From the NCBI RefSeq assembly GCF_000763385.1, contig NZ_JQFA01000004.1, positions 1,426,001 through 1,490,000 of the forward strand: 64,000 bases of DNA. Direction: 5' to 3'. Every line of letters starts with the position of its first letter. Position 1 is the first letter of the stretch. Below the pieces are notes generated by a model that did not search any database, was not told the DNA's origin, and saw nothing but the letters and a program-made list of their open reading frames with translations. Source of the stretch: Leptolyngbya sp. KIOST-1 (GTDB taxonomy: Bacteria > Cyanobacteriota > Cyanobacteriia > Phormidesmidales > Phormidesmidaceae). Of this stretch, positions 7,987-17,973 are shown piece by piece. A program made the position numbers and the translations under genes.

Positions 7987-9957
7987 TTGAGTAGGGCAGG
8001 AACTGGGGTGAAGGGCGATCACAAGCGGGCTAAGCGGCACATTCGGTGGCGAAATCTCTCGGGTTTAGCCGCGGTGATGTTTGGGGTAGGGGCCCTGGCC
8101 GGGTTGAGTGCGTCCCGCTGGTCGCCCAACCCGTCGCCAGGGGCTGGGGGCGAAATTGCGCCGGCCCTGCGGCTGAGCCAGGTTCCCCAGCCCCTGATGT
8201 TTAACGGTCGCCCTCAGCTCAGTCCCCTGCCCCAGTTTGAGGAGGTGTGGGAGTGCCAGGTGGCTGTGGTGGGTGGCTCCCTGGGAGGGGTCGCCGCCGC
8301 CGCCCACGCCATGGCCCTGGGTGCCACCACCTGCCTGATTGAAGTGGCCCCCTGGCTGGGGGGCCAGGTCAGCGCCCAGGGGGTGTCGGCCCTGGACGAG
8401 TCGCTGAGAATGCGCCAGGCCAACAACCTCTCCCCCAGCTGGCAGCGGTTTCGCCAGCTGATCAAACAGCAGGCGGCTGAGCTGCCTGTCTGGAGCCCCG
8501 GCGGCACCTCGCGACCGGTGACCGACATCAACAGCTGCTGGGTTGGGGCCCTGTGCTTTCCGCCCCAGGTCGGGGCCATTGCCTCCGAGCAGTTTCTGGC
8601 GTCGACCAACCCCAGTGCCCCCGCCAGCCGTTGGGCCACCATGACCGCCTTTAAAGGGGCCGAGTTCGACGCCACAGGGCGACGGATTACGGCGGTGTAC
8701 GGGGTTCGTCGGGTGCCCAAAAACCCAAACCACAAACCCCTGGGACGGCTATCTGCGGAGCTGGCCGAATGGTATAGCTGGTCTCCCACGGCCGATTTCG
8801 ATCGCGTCCCCGTCAAGCTCCAGCCTCCCGCCGGCGAGCGCATGATTGTGATCGATGCCACCGATACCGGCGAGCTGGTGGCCTGGGCTAAGGTGCCCTA
8901 CCGCCTGGGCTCTGAGTCAAAGGCCACCACCGGCGAGCCCAATGGGGCGGCCTTTGACAATCCCGACTGTACCCAGGCCTTCACCTACCCCTTTGCGATT
9001 GGCGTCCACAATGACGGGGGCGACAGCCTGGCGGCGCTGTCGCGGCTGCAGCCCACCTACGCCCTCCACGAATATCACGGCATTTTCGACCTGGAGGGGT
9101 TCCCGTTCTTTGCGGGCAAGAGCGTATTTAACTACCGGCGCATCGTCAGTCAGACGCGCAACAACCCCTACACCAGCGCCCCCGCCCCCGGCGATATCTC
9201 GATGATTAACTGGAACCGGGGGAACGACTGGAACTGGGTAGACACCCCGCTGGTGCTTAACGCCGCCGCCCTGGAGGCCTCCGGGCAGCACCAGAACTGG
9301 TTGGGGGGGCTGTCTCAGTCAGCGCTAAAATTTGGCGAAGAGAATGCCCTGGTCTTTGCCCGCTGGATTCTCGAAACCCAGGCCAACCCAGACTATCCCC
9401 TCACTTACCTCTACGGGGACGACAGTCCTATGGGCACGCTGTCCGGGCTCAGCATGGTGCCCTACTTTCGCGAAGGGCGTCGCATTCTGGGCCGCCCGGC
9501 CTACGGCCAGGCGGAGTTCATGATTCGTGAAAATGACCTGCGCTACGACTTCCCCGGCCAGCGCAACTTTAGCGCTACCGCCGTGGGCCTGACCCACTAC
9601 GCGATCGATATCCACGGCTGCCGCTACCGCAACTGGCAACCTTCAGGAGATGCTGTCAGCGCCCCCGCCCAGGAGCCCCGCGTCAGACCCGTACAAATTC
9701 CGCTAGAAAGCTTGATTCCCCAGGGGATCGATAACCTGCTGATCGGCGGGAAGGCCATGGCCACCACCCACATTGCCAATGCCTCGACCCGCATTCACTA
9801 CGGCGAGTGGCAGGCCGGGGCGGCAGCGGGGGTGACCGCTGGTTGGCTGATATCGCCCAATACGCCGGTCAATGACCCGGCAGAGGTGATCCCGGGCGGG
9901 TCTATGGGCGTGCTGCAGGATGTGATTGGCCGCCAGGGCATCAGAATTGGCTGGTAG
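7987..9957 (+). CDS. FAD-dependent oxidoreductase, exported or membrane-anchored
   Basis: About 650 residues. The N-terminus is basic followed by a hydrophobic stretch (LSGLAAVMFGVGALAGL), a signal peptide or anchor. The dinucleotide-binding fold follows as VAVVGGSLGGVAAAAHAMA and CLIEVAPWLGGQ, matching the FAD-dependent oxidoreductase group PF12831. Later VIDATDTGELVAW and a C-terminal LLIGGKAMATTHIANAS block match the FAD-closing region. The start used is TTG at 7987; the GTG at 8008 is an equally plausible start. Substrate is unknown; homologues are annotated only generally. It converges with the gene at 10003. Confidence 0.88.
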   Translation: MSRAGTGVKGDHKRAKRHIRWRNLSGLAAVMFGVGALAGLSASRWSPNPSPGAGGEIAPALRLSQVPQPLMFNGRPQLSPLPQFEEVWECQVAVVGGSLGGVAAAAHAMALGATTCLIEVAPWLGGQVSAQGVSALDESLRMRQANNLSPSWQRFRQLIKQQAAELPVWSPGGTSRPVTDINSCWVGALCFPPQVGAIASEQFLASTNPSAPASRWATMTAFKGAEFDATGRRITAVYGVRRVPKNPNHKPLGRLSAELAEWYSWSPTADFDRVPVKLQPPAGERMIVIDATDTGELVAWAKVPYRLGSESKATTGEPNGAAFDNPDCTQAFTYPFAIGVHNDGGDSLAALSRLQPTYALHEYHGIFDLEGFPFFAGKSVFNYRRIVSQTRNNPYTSAPAPGDISMINWNRGNDWNWVDTPLVLNAAALEASGQHQNWLGGLSQSALKFGEENALVFARWILETQANPDYPLTYLYGDDSPMGTLSGLSMVPYFREGRRILGRPAYGQAEFMIRENDLRYDFPGQRNFSATAVGLTHYAIDIHGCRYRNWQPSGDAVSAPAQEPRVRPVQIPLESLIPQGIDNLLIGGKAMATTHIANASTRIHYGEWQAGAAAGVTAGWLISPNTPVNDPAEVIPGGSMGVLQDVIGRQGIRIGW

Positions 9958-10002
9958 CGGCGGGATGCCACCGCTGCTGGGTAGGCCAGGAAAGCAGCGG
10001 GG

Positions 10003-10581
10003 CTAGCTCATCTCCGGCGAATTGAATAGCGCAAACACCTGTCGGCAGCAGCGACGTAGCCGCTCCCGGCAGGTGGGATCGGGGATGACGTCCCCTGAAA
10101 AGGCCCAGTCGTCGATCGTTGAAAGGCCCCAGCGTTTACCGCGATGGTCAAACCCCGCCAGGTCGAGGCCAATCACCCGGCGGGGGGCGGCGCAATCCTT
10201 GCGGGAATCGCCTCTGGACCCAGCACTCTGCCCATCCCCCGCCTCGGGATCGCTGTACAGCCGAATTTGCACCAGCAGACTGCGACACTGAAACAGCCGA
10301 CTGACCCCTGGAAAGTGAAACCCAAGGTCGATGGAATCGGGATCGACCAGATCGCGGGTATCAGGATCGTTGGCCCAGGGCTTGAGATCGGCCCGGAGGT
10401 CGGGCAACTCTGCCTTGAAAAGGCCCACCACGGCGGCTATTTTGCTGGCAAATTCGATGCTGTTAGCCTGTTCTGCTGCGTTCACGCGACCTGCAACGAT
10501 AGTAAAGGAGCTATAAGCATAGACTAGCGCTCCTGGCTGAACCGTCAACTGGATAACCCATGGCCCAGAACATTGGTCCAA
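10003..10581 (-). CDS. Conserved hypothetical protein
   Basis: Up to 192 residues. Codon use and a consistent protein-like pattern (FHFPGVSRLFQCRSLLVQIRL, then RVIGLDLAGFDHRGKRW) support coding, but I recognise no domain. The C-terminus has several cysteines (CRERLRRCCRQVF). The start is doubtful: the first possible codon is TTG with no clear ribosome binding site, and the real start may lie 20-40 codons further in. Confidence 0.55.
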   Translation of the reverse strand: MDQCSGPWVIQLTVQPGALVYAYSSFTIVAGRVNAAEQANSIEFASKIAAVVGLFKAELPDLRADLKPWANDPDTRDLVDPDSIDLGFHFPGVSRLFQCRSLLVQIRLYSDPEAGDGQSAGSRGDSRKDCAAPRRVIGLDLAGFDHRGKRWGLSTIDDWAFSGDVIPDPTCRERLRRCCRQVFALFNSPEMS

Positions 10582-10616
10582 TCCATGGACCTAAGCCATG
10601 GGCATCAGGGGTTGCC

Positions 10617-11201
10617 CTACCGCTGAGGAGGCAGCACGGCGCGGCAGGTGTCGAGCATGCGGTGGTCGTTGTCGCTGATGGTGTCGATCGCAAAGTAGCC
10701 GTTGAGCCCAAAGGGAGCCAGATTTCCGGTGGCGTCACTGCTGGCCACCGCCGACTCCTCAGCCAGCGCCAGGCTGTAGGGATAGGCTTCCTGGTCGTAG
10801 CTGTTGACGATGGTCATGGCCAGATCGCTGCCCTCCACCTGACCGTAGAAACAGTCGAAGGAAGAGCTGGGGTAGTACAGGGCACCATACACGCGATCGC
10901 CTGTGCGCTCCAGCACCACGTAGCCCTGACCAATTTGATCGGGCTGGGCCACCTGACCAAAGAGGTGTCGGCCTGAGGCGGGCATCGCCGCCGTTTGAGC
11001 CACCTGGGCGATCTGCCCCTGGACGACCTCGGACTCAACGCCCATCTCGGCCTGAACCGCAGCGGCAGTGCCCAGGGTCGCGATCGCGGCGGTACCCATC
11101 AACAGGTAAGACAGGGGATGGCGACTCGAGTTCCAACCCTGGCTTAAAAAAGGTTTTACCAGGGAGGAAAATAATTTGGATTGCAGCAGTTTGATATCCA
11201 T
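10617..11201 (-). CDS. Secreted or membrane-anchored conserved hypothetical protein
   Basis: A 194-residue protein from the ATG at 11201, which has a GAGGAA ribosome binding site and is better than an in-frame start 99 bases upstream. A hydrophobic segment (YLLMGTAAIATLGTAAAVQA, about residues 35-54) reads as a signal peptide with AxA-like cleavage. The mature part has paired aromatic and cysteine residues (SFDCFYGQVEG and MLDTCRAVLPP), suggesting one disulfide. Likely periplasmic. It is of a type known only from cyanobacteria as far as I recall; function unknown. Confidence 0.7.
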   Translation of the reverse strand: MDIKLLQSKLFSSLVKPFLSQGWNSSRHPLSYLLMGTAAIATLGTAAAVQAEMGVESEVVQGQIAQVAQTAAMPASGRHLFGQVAQPDQIGQGYVVLERTGDRVYGALYYPSSSFDCFYGQVEGSDLAMTIVNSYDQEAYPYSLALAEESAVASSDATGNLAPFGLNGYFAIDTISDNDHRMLDTCRAVLPPQR

Positions 11202-11657
11202 TTCCTCATCCCCTTTATCTAATTTTTGGCACTGATTGGCCCTAACCCAACCCGTACAGAAATCACGGCTTGATATTCTCTCAGCGCTCCCAGAACCCAT
11301 GGCTCTGGACGGTTCAGAGCCTCTGCCCTAGTCTCAATGTAGTAGACCCCGGTAACTCCGCAGATCGCTTTAACGTGAACCGTAACAACTCTTTGTTAGC
11401 AGTTAGATTTGAGCTGCGCTTGACCCCGAAAAGCCTAATTTTGCGTTTGCACCCAGGGGCGATCGCGCACAATTACGCAGCCATGCCAATAAGTACAGTT
11501 TTAGGCCAATGACCAGAAAGCACATCCTCCCATAGGCCAGATTGGCAACTGGCTAGCGATCGGCCTGTTCCCAGGGCAATGCCCAGATTGGGCTGTAGAG
11601 AGCCAGGGACTCGGGGTAAAATTAAGAAACTGGTTTTCAGACTTTTAGGAGACAGTA
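11202..11657. other. Divergent intergenic region before sasA
   Basis: No gene recognised. A dyad TAACAA-CTCT-TTGTTA lies at 11383-11398, far from either start codon; it could be an operator but nothing links it to a regulator. sasA has a plausible ribosome binding site (TTTTAGGAGACAG) just before 11658. Confidence 0.45.
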
Positions 11658-12830
11658 ATGGAGGGTTCCTCCACTTCCTTTGACGATGTCCGAGTGCCCC
11701 TCAAGCTGCTGCTATTCATTGACAAGCGGCCCAGTCTGGCCCGGCAGATGCGCCAGATCAAGCAGTATCTGAAAACCCTGGAGGCTCATTTTGAATTCAA
11801 CCTCGATGTCGTTGACATCGGCGAACAGCCCTACTTGGCCGAGCACTACAAGCTGGTAGCCAGTCCGGCCCTGATTAAAATTGCTCCTGCGCCGCAGCAG
11901 ATGCTGACCGGCAGCGACATTGTCAATCAGCTGGAGCGATGGTGGCCCAAATGGCAGCAGGAACACCTCGACGCCATTAATCAGGCGGCGTTCACCTCCG
12001 ACCCCCTCAACGACCCCCTGGCCGAGGAGGATAATTCCCTCAACCATTCTGCCGAGCTAATGAAGCTCTCAGACGAAATCTTTCGCCTCAACCAGACAAG
12101 GGAAGAACTGGAGGCTCAGCTGCGCTTCAAGGACCGCATCATCTCGATGATGGCCCACGACCTGCGCAACCCGCTCACCGCTGCCTCAATTGCGATCGAA
12201 ACCCTGGAACTGGGCTACGCCCCTGACCAGACCCGCGCCCTCACCCTTAAACCCGAGCTGACCGGCCAGCTGCTCAAGCACGCAAAGACCCAGATTCGCG
12301 CCATCAACCGCATGATCACCGATATCCTCAAGGCGGCCCGCGGTGCTTCTATGGAGCTGCAGCTGGTGCCCCAGGAGCTTGACCTGTCTCACCTGTGCTT
12401 GGAGGTGGTCGATGCGTTTCAAAATCGACTGCGCGAAAAGGACCAGGTGCTGACCACTGAAATTCCCCAGGACCTGCCCTCGGTCTACGCCGATGGCACC
12501 CAGGTCAAGCGGGTGATCACTAACCTGCTCGATAATGCCATCAAGTACACTCCCCCCTCGGGCCAAGTCTCAATTGTGGCCCTGCACCGCACCACCCAAA
12601 AGGTACAGGTTTCAGTGGCCGACACTGGCCCCGGTATTCCCTCCGAAAACCGCGATCGCATCTTTGAAGAAAGTTACCGTCTCCAGCGGGATGTGACCCA
12701 GGAGGGCTACGGGTTGGGGCTGGCCCTTTGCCAGCGGATTGTGCGCGCCCACTACGGTCAAATTTGGGTGGATTCCGCTCCGGGCGAGGGCAGCTCCTTT
12801 TATTTCACCCTGCCCGTCTACCGCGCCTAG
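11658..12830 (+). CDS. sasA: Adaptive-response sensory histidine kinase SasA
   Basis: Circadian output kinase: its KaiB-like N-terminus senses KaiC, and the kinase passes phosphate to RpaA. Domains: KaiB/thioredoxin-like fold at about residues 10-100 (LKLLLFIDKRPS to LERWWPKW), a coiled linker, dimerisation/phosphoacceptor helix with the histidine in MMAHDLRNPLTAAS (about 155-168), and a HATPase domain with NLLDNAIKYTPP, VADTGPGIP and GYGLGLALC. At 390 residues it is the standard length. The TAG stop lies inside the CTAG at the left end of an inverted-repeat element, so the terminal codon is shared with the repeat. kaiABC is not in the window. Confidence 0.95.
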   Translation: MEGSSTSFDDVRVPLKLLLFIDKRPSLARQMRQIKQYLKTLEAHFEFNLDVVDIGEQPYLAEHYKLVASPALIKIAPAPQQMLTGSDIVNQLERWWPKWQQEHLDAINQAAFTSDPLNDPLAEEDNSLNHSAELMKLSDEIFRLNQTREELEAQLRFKDRIISMMAHDLRNPLTAASIAIETLELGYAPDQTRALTLKPELTGQLLKHAKTQIRAINRMITDILKAARGASMELQLVPQELDLSHLCLEVVDAFQNRLREKDQVLTTEIPQDLPSVYADGTQVKRVITNLLDNAIKYTPPSGQVSIVALHRTTQKVQVSVADTGPGIPSENRDRIFEESYRLQRDVTQEGYGLGLALCQRIVRAHYGQIWVDSAPGEGSSFYFTLPVYRA

Positions 12831-12957
12831 GGCGTGTCATCAATTGTGGCCAAAAGCCCGGTATATGGAGCCTTGCCACGCCCAACCCAAAAGCCCGGCT
12901 AGGGGCTGTAACCCTGGTTTTTTTGAGCGTTTAGCCGCTAATGATGACAGCCCCTAG
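12827..12957. mobile_element. Inverted-repeat element, CTAG family (copy B, best copy)
   Basis: The body at 12831-12953 starts GGCGTGTCATCAATT and ends TAATGATGACAGCCC, an imperfect inverted repeat, and is flanked on both sides by CTAG (12827-12830 and 12954-12957), which looks like a 4-bp target duplication. It is 123 bp long without coding capacity, as expected of a MITE. The left CTAG holds the sasA stop codon. Confidence 0.85.
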
Positions 12958-13023
12958 CCCAGATCTCAATCTCAACCCAGGCTTTTGAGGCCAAAGGCCA
13001 AAGCCTGTGGCAAGATAGGGGCC

Positions 13024-13935
13024 ATGATCAAGCGGTTTTTGCACTACCTCAATCCTGCGATGTGGGTCAGATCGTTGTCCATCTACGGCAACGGTCGTCT
13101 CTGGCGCGAGGTGTCGCTCCAGGCCGCTCGATCGCGCTGGGCGGAGGTGGCGGCGGCGATTGCCTTTCTGTGGTTGCTGGGGCTGCTAGGGCTGAGCTTT
13201 GTGCTGCTGCACCTGGAGCTACGCTACCCGTTGCCGCAGCCGATCCTGCCCCTGGCCCACGGGCTGCGCACCAGCCTGGCGATCGCCATGGTGGATCCCA
13301 ACGCCGACGGACTAAAGGCCTGGATCCTGGGGCTGGTGGGCATGGGGGCCTGGGGTTGTCTGGTGGGCGGCAGCCAAAAGCTGCTTCAGCTAGTCGCCGT
13401 CGCCCCCAGTGGTGCCGTCCGGGTAGTGACCTGGCGCACGCGACTTCTGCCCTGGGGCCTGACGCTTCTGGGTCTGGCGCTGGCGGGCCTAGTCCTGAGC
13501 CTGATCGGGGGGACAGTCTCGTCTCAAACCGGCTGGACGGCTGGAATCTGGCGCTTGGGGCGCTGGGCGATCGCCCTTGCCAGCGTTGCTCTGGGCCTGG
13601 CGGTGATCTATCGCCTTGCCCCTCGGGCCTGGACCCCAGGGCTGTCCCTCTGGCCCGGCATCCGGCTGGTGCTGCTACTGGGGCTCATGGGTCTGGGGCT
13701 ACAGCACTGGGGCCTGGCCTGGCTGAACCACCAAACGGTCGCTTACAGGTCGATTCTGGCCCTCGGCCTCCAGCTGGTAACACTCTACGGCCTGATTGTG
13801 CTGGTGCCGATGGGGTCACAGGTCAACCTCAGTGCCCTGCGCCACCGCAGACAGGACAGCCGCCCCTGGGGCAGTCCTCCCCTGACCACCCCTCCCCCAT
13901 CTTTTGAGTCGTTCAAAATCAACCGCCGCCACTGA
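13024..13935 (+). CDS. Multi-pass membrane protein, possibly YihY/RBN-like
   Basis: About 303 residues from the ATG at 13024. Six hydrophobic spans can be counted (about residues 38-58, 90-115, 135-160, 180-200, 215-235, 245-265). The block RWAIALASVALGLAVIYRLAP resembles the YihY/BrkB family where a helix ends in YRxxP, but the N-terminal half is not convincing. The C-terminus is a polar, proline-rich tail. Likely inner membrane; transport role is only a guess. An alternative start 39 bases upstream has no better signal. Confidence 0.7.
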   Translation: MIKRFLHYLNPAMWVRSLSIYGNGRLWREVSLQAARSRWAEVAAAIAFLWLLGLLGLSFVLLHLELRYPLPQPILPLAHGLRTSLAIAMVDPNADGLKAWILGLVGMGAWGCLVGGSQKLLQLVAVAPSGAVRVVTWRTRLLPWGLTLLGLALAGLVLSLIGGTVSSQTGWTAGIWRLGRWAIALASVALGLAVIYRLAPRAWTPGLSLWPGIRLVLLLGLMGLGLQHWGLAWLNHQTVAYRSILALGLQLVTLYGLIVLVPMGSQVNLSALRHRRQDSRPWGSPPLTTPPPSFESFKINRRH

Positions 13936-14060
13936 GAGACCCCGGCCATGGGGGTCACTTCCCCTGTCGCTCACCTTTCCTGAAAAACGTCCTGAAAAAC
14001 GGGTCTACTGAAACCCTGGTCATCCGTCAGTCAGGTCGCAACCTGCCGGGTGCGGCAACG

Positions 14061-14249
14061 CTACCGAATTCGCTGCAGACTGCTGACGATGCCAAGGCCA
14101 AAGCAGACCAAAATCAGCAGCCAGATCACCACGCCCGGCAAAAAGGCCAGCACTGACAGCCCCCTCAGTATCCATAGGGCAGCCGTTACGCCCAGGGCGA
14201 TTAAAAACAGCTTGGTGAGCGGTTGCAGCGGATAACGACGGCGGGCCAT
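14061..14249 (-). CDS. Small membrane protein, two hydrophobic spans
   Basis: A 62-residue protein with a basic start (MARRRYPLQPLTKL) and two adjacent hydrophobic segments separated by a proline-glycine turn (LAFLPGVV). The ATG is preceded by GGAG at a slightly long distance. Proteins with this layout occur widely in cyanobacteria, without known role. Confidence 0.6.
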   Translation of the reverse strand: MARRRYPLQPLTKLFLIALGVTAALWILRGLSVLAFLPGVVIWLLILVCFGLGIVSSLQRIR

Positions 14250-14577
14250 AACAGCAGTAACTCCGTTTGTAAAGCTTTTCCTGGGCTAGGGGTAAACCTT
14301 AGCAGCCTTTGGTAAAAGCGTCGTAATGATCCTACCGATTCTCGACTTCCCCAAGACAGTCTGGCTTTTAATAGGGACAACCGATGGTGCAGCGGTAGCA
14401 CGGGCTCAGCGCATTAGCTTTTGCGTTGTAACTTTTACTAGGGTAGCGAGCTAGACCGCAAATGGGGCTCGAGGTGTTGTCCCATAGGGAACCCGACCTG
14501 AACCATCGGCTTCAGTAGATCGGCCGGCCCAGGCTCTGGCATTGAGATCAGGGCGCGTCTTTAAGAGGAGTAGAGCA
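14250..14577. other. Intergenic region, nothing recognised
   Basis: No gene or convincing RNA was recognised. A segment near 14390 resembles a tRNA D-arm (GGTGCAGCGGTAGCAC) but no acceptor stem or anticodon arm fits. Confidence 0.4.
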
Positions 14578-15168
14578 GTGGTTGTCAGTGAAGCACAAGA
14601 AATCGGCGGGGTCGGTCCGGCAACGGACTGCTTAAATCAGTTTTCGGCTGGGGATCAGGTCGCCCTGCTGCGAGGCGATGTCCTGCTTCAGTCGCAGACC
14701 CAGCGGCGGGGCGGAGCGGTAACCGCCTACATATACGTGCCCCTGGCCCGCCCTCAGATCTGGTCCCAGGTGACCAACTACAGCCGCTGGACCCAGTACT
14801 TTCCAAACATTACCCACAGCGAAGTGCTGGAGACCGTAAAAACTGCCACCCAGCGGTACCGCCGTCTCTACCAGGTGGGGCGCAAGGGGTTTATGCTGCT
14901 GACCGCCCAGGTTGAGATTTACCTCAACGTGGTTGAAACTGCCTGCGAAGCGATTCAGTTTCGCCTGGAGCAGGGCACCTTCTCCCATTTCGCAGCCGAT
15001 CTGCATCTGCAAGACTTCAACCAGGGCACCCTGCTGAGCTACTCCGTCCAGGCGGCTCCAACCATCCCGGTGCCTGCTTTTCTAATTGAGCAGGCGATCA
15101 AGACCGACCTCCCCGGCAACATGAAGCAGATGCGGCAAATTTTGTGTGCGCGCTACGGAAAGGCTTGA
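14578..15168 (+). CDS. SRPBCC/polyketide-cyclase-like lipid-binding protein
   Basis: A 196-residue protein from the GTG at 14578, chosen because an AAGAGGAG ribosome binding site lies 9 bases upstream; an ATG 36 bases earlier has none. From about residue 45 the sequence (AYIYVPLARPQIWSQVTNY, then WTQYFPNI) has the start of a START/SRPBCC fold, which binds hydrophobic ligands. The C-terminal helix (PAFLIEQAIKTDLPGNMKQ) is typical of the coenzyme Q-binding/cyclase subgroup. Ligand unknown. Confidence 0.8.
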   Translation: MVVSEAQEIGGVGPATDCLNQFSAGDQVALLRGDVLLQSQTQRRGGAVTAYIYVPLARPQIWSQVTNYSRWTQYFPNITHSEVLETVKTATQRYRRLYQVGRKGFMLLTAQVEIYLNVVETACEAIQFRLEQGTFSHFAADLHLQDFNQGTLLSYSVQAAPTIPVPAFLIEQAIKTDLPGNMKQMRQILCARYGKA

Positions 15169-15186
15169 CCAACGGGGGAAAAGCCC

Positions 15187-15384
15187 CTAGCTGTAGCGCT
15201 CTACAAACGCCCGCCCAGCGGACATGGCGGCACTGCTAGTCGTGTAGAAGGTGCCGTCGCTGAGCACGTCTAAATCGGGGTTGACGATCCAGCACTGGTA
15301 GCCCCGGTCTTTGCTGTGGCTGACGCCAATGATCCAACCGGTCATGGCCGAAATTTGCACTACCGAATCTGTGTCCATGGCCAT
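15187..15384 (-). CDS. Small conserved hypothetical protein (65 aa)
   Basis: Start at 15384, six codons inside the longest frame, because GGGGAG lies five bases before this ATG. The protein is globular-looking (GWIIGVSHSKDRGYQCWIV, then DGTFYTTSSAAMSAGRAFVERY) without membrane segments. I do not recognise a domain. It converges with the gene at 14578. Confidence 0.65.
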   Translation of the reverse strand: MAMDTDSVVQISAMTGWIIGVSHSKDRGYQCWIVNPDLDVLSDGTFYTTSSAAMSAGRAFVERYS

Positions 15385-15543
15385 GTTCTCCCCTGGGCCC
15401 AAGACCTGGCCTCACCCCGCCCCCAGGCTAGCCGGTCAGAGTGAATGCCTGCGGTGCTATGGTAGGGCAGATTCAGTTTAGCGTTGGCAAAGCCGCTAAC
15501 TTTCTTCCCATTTGCCTCAGCCCCTTAACCTACTTCTGTGGCG

Positions 15544-16209
15544 ATGAGCAACCAGACCCTCAACCTCGACGATCGCCTCTACCGCTACCTGGTCAGTCAC
15601 TCGGTGCACGAGCCCGAAGTGCTGGCTGCCCTGCGCCAGGAGACTGCCCAGCACCCCATGGCCCAAATGCAGATCGCCCCAGAACAGGGGCAGTTTATGG
15701 CCCTACTGGTGCAGCTGCTGGGGGTGACCAAGGCGCTGGAGGTGGGGGTGTTTACCGGCTACAGCGCGCTGCGGGTGGCGCTGGCGATGCCGCCGGAGGG
15801 CAGGCTGGTGGCCTGCGATGTCAGCGAGGAGTACACGGCGATCGCCCGTCGCTACTGGCAGCAGGCGGGAGTGGCCGACAAAATTGACCTGCGGCTTGCC
15901 CCCGCCGCCGACACCCTGACTCAGCTGATCGAGGCTGGCGAGGCCAACAGTTTTGACTTTGCCTTCATTGACGCCGACAAGAGCGGCTACCCCACCTACT
16001 ACGAACTGGCGCTACGGCTGGTGCGCCCCGGCGGCCTGATCGCCGTAGACAATGTGCTGTGGTCGGGCCGGGTGGCTGACCCTGAGGTGAGCGACAGTCG
16101 CACCGCCGTCCTGCGCCGCTTCAACGAGGCCCTTTACAGTGACGATCGCGTGGTCACCAGCCTGGTGCCCATTGCCGATGGCCTGACCCTGGCGATGAAG
16201 CGGGGCTAG
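15544..16209 (+). CDS. SAM-dependent O-methyltransferase (class I, CCoAOMT-like)
   Basis: A 221-residue enzyme of the Methyltransf_3 group that methylates catechol-like hydroxyls using a divalent metal. The SAM site reads ALEVGVFTGYSALRVALA, followed by LVACDVSEEY; the metal/SAM residues are in FAFIDADKSGY and LIAVDNVLWSG. Start is the ATG at 15544; a GTG two codons earlier is possible. The TAG stop is followed by AGACTGTCATCAAT, which looks like a degraded end of the CTAG repeat family. It converges with mnmE. Confidence 0.92.
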   Translation: MSNQTLNLDDRLYRYLVSHSVHEPEVLAALRQETAQHPMAQMQIAPEQGQFMALLVQLLGVTKALEVGVFTGYSALRVALAMPPEGRLVACDVSEEYTAIARRYWQQAGVADKIDLRLAPAADTLTQLIEAGEANSFDFAFIDADKSGYPTYYELALRLVRPGGLIAVDNVLWSGRVADPEVSDSRTAVLRRFNEALYSDDRVVTSLVPIADGLTLAMKRG

Positions 16210-16239
16210 AGACTGTCATCAATGAGTTGCTACCCCCCC

Positions 16240-17688
16240 CTACTTGCCGATGCAGAAGCGGCTGAAGATTTCGTCGAGCATGGATTCGGTGATCTCGTCG
16301 CCGGTAATGCTGCCCAAAGCCGCGATCGCCGTCCGCAGGTCGATCGTCCAAAAGTCGAGGGGCAGCTGGTTGGCAATGGTCTGCTGCACCTGGTCCAGGG
16401 CGGTACGGGCCTGGACCAGCGCGGCGGCCTGGCGCTGGTTGACCGTAAATTCCAGGTTGCCGGGGCTGAGGCGATCGGCGTGGATGGCCTGTAAAATAGC
16501 CTCCTCCAGGGCCTCAATGCCCCGCTGCTGGGCGGCGGCGGTGGGCACAACGGGCAAGCCTGGCGGCAGTCCCAGGGGCTTTAGCCCCTCCCCCGACACC
16601 AGATCGACCTTGTTGAGCACCAAAATCACCGGTCGATAGCCCCGCGGAGTCGGTCCCTGTCCCTCGCACACCGACTCGTAGAGCCGGGCATCGGCGCGGG
16701 TCCAGCCAGCGGCCGCATCGACGGTGAAGAGGACCAGGTCTGCCCCCTGGGCCGCCTGGCGCGATCGCGCGATGCCCAGCTGCTCCACCGGGTCGCTGGC
16801 CTCGCGAATGCCCGCCGTGTCCAGCACCTGAATGGGAATGCCGCCCACCACCAGCTGCGACTCCACCACGTCGCGGGTGGTGCCGGGCAGGTCGGTGACA
16901 ATGGCGCGATCGCAGCGGCTCCAGGCGTTGAGTAGGCTCGACTTGCCCACGTTGGGGCGACCCACAATGGCCACCTTCAGCCCGGTGCGCAGCAGTTCCC
17001 CCGACTCGGCGGTGGCCAGAATGCGATCGACTTCGCCCAGCGCCTGGTCAACCTGCTGGCGCACCAGGGCCTCCTCCAGGGGCGGCAGATCATCTTCAAA
17101 GTCAATCCGGGCTTCGACCTCGGCCAGGATGTCTAAACAGCGCGATCGCAGCTGGCGAATCGGCTGAGTAAGTTTCCCCTGCACCCCCGCCAGAGCCGTT
17201 TTCGCCGCCAGGGTCGACTGGGCCGCCACCAGGTCGGCCACCCCCTCCGCCTGGGTCAAATCCAGCCGTCCGTTCAGAAAGGCCCGCAGGGTAAACTCTC
17301 CGGCTGCGGCCAGCCGCGCCCCCTGCCCCAGGCAGAGCTGCAGCACCTGCTGTACCGCCATCAGCCCGCCGTGGCAGTGGAATTCCACCACGTCTTCGCG
17401 GGTGTAGGAGCGGGGAGCCAGCATCAGCAGCAGCAGCGCTTCGTCGACGGGCTGCCGGGTGGGTGGGTCAACCACCTGGCCGTAGAGAATTCGGTGGCTC
17501 TCCCAGGGCTGTTTCCCAGGTGCTCGAAACAGGGTGCGGGCGATCGCCACGGCTGTGGCCCCCGATAGCCGCACAATACCCACGCTGCCCTGCTGAGGAG
17601 AGATGGCGGTGGCGATCGCCGCGATCGTCTCGCCCTGAGTGACTGAGGGTAACGCCACCACTGGAGCGGCGGCATTGCTGCCATCCAT
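16240..17688 (-). CDS. mnmE: tRNA modification GTPase MnmE
   Basis: With MnmG it makes the cmnm5 modification at wobble U34 of tRNAs. The N-terminal folate-binding domain starts at TIAAIATAI; the inserted GTPase domain has [12 protein letters not shown] (G1), LPGTTRD (G2), DTAG (G3) and NKVD (G4); the C-terminus ends in the obligatory CIGK motif (FSRFCIGK). The start at 17688 gives about 482 residues; a start 42 bases further up is also in frame. Its partner mnmG is not in the window. Confidence 0.96.
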   Translation of the reverse strand: MDGSNAAAPVVALPSVTQGETIAAIATAISPQQGSVGIVRLSGATAVAIARTLFRAPGKQPWESHRILYGQVVDPPTRQPVDEALLLLMLAPRSYTREDVVEFHCHGGLMAVQQVLQLCLGQGARLAAAGEFTLRAFLNGRLDLTQAEGVADLVAAQSTLAAKTALAGVQGKLTQPIRQLRSRCLDILAEVEARIDFEDDLPPLEEALVRQQVDQALGEVDRILATAESGELLRTGLKVAIVGRPNVGKSSLLNAWSRCDRAIVTDLPGTTRDVVESQLVVGGIPIQVLDTAGIREASDPVEQLGIARSRQAAQGADLVLFTVDAAAGWTRADARLYESVCEGQGPTPRGYRPVILVLNKVDLVSGEGLKPLGLPPGLPVVPTAAAQQRGIEALEEAILQAIHADRLSPGNLEFTVNQRQAAALVQARTALDQVQQTIANQLPLDFWTIDLRTAIAALGSITGDEITESMLDEIFSRFCIGK

Positions 17689-17973
17689 ACCGTCTATCCC
17701 AAACGAGTGAAGTGATGCTGAAGCTTCCAAATTAAGCCTGATAAACCGCCAGTCTGGTGGGTAGAATAGAAAAAAATCTTTACCTGTCTCTAAGCTTTCA
17801 GGGCTGAGTTATGGGGCTGAGCAACTGGGGACACCCCCAGAGCCTTGAGGCCAGAGCCCCAGGATAGTTTACCAAGCCGCCGTTACCGGCGGTCTGCCCT
17901 AAACACCAAGCTTCGCCTGTTCTCATTTTCCCTGGTTGCCTGGGGAAAGCCAACCTCTGGTGTAACCGCCACT

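Noticed and set aside
14385..14460. tRNA-like segment (GGTGCAGCGGTAGCAC)
   Set aside because: Only a D-arm-like part fits; no acceptor, anticodon or T-arm pairing.
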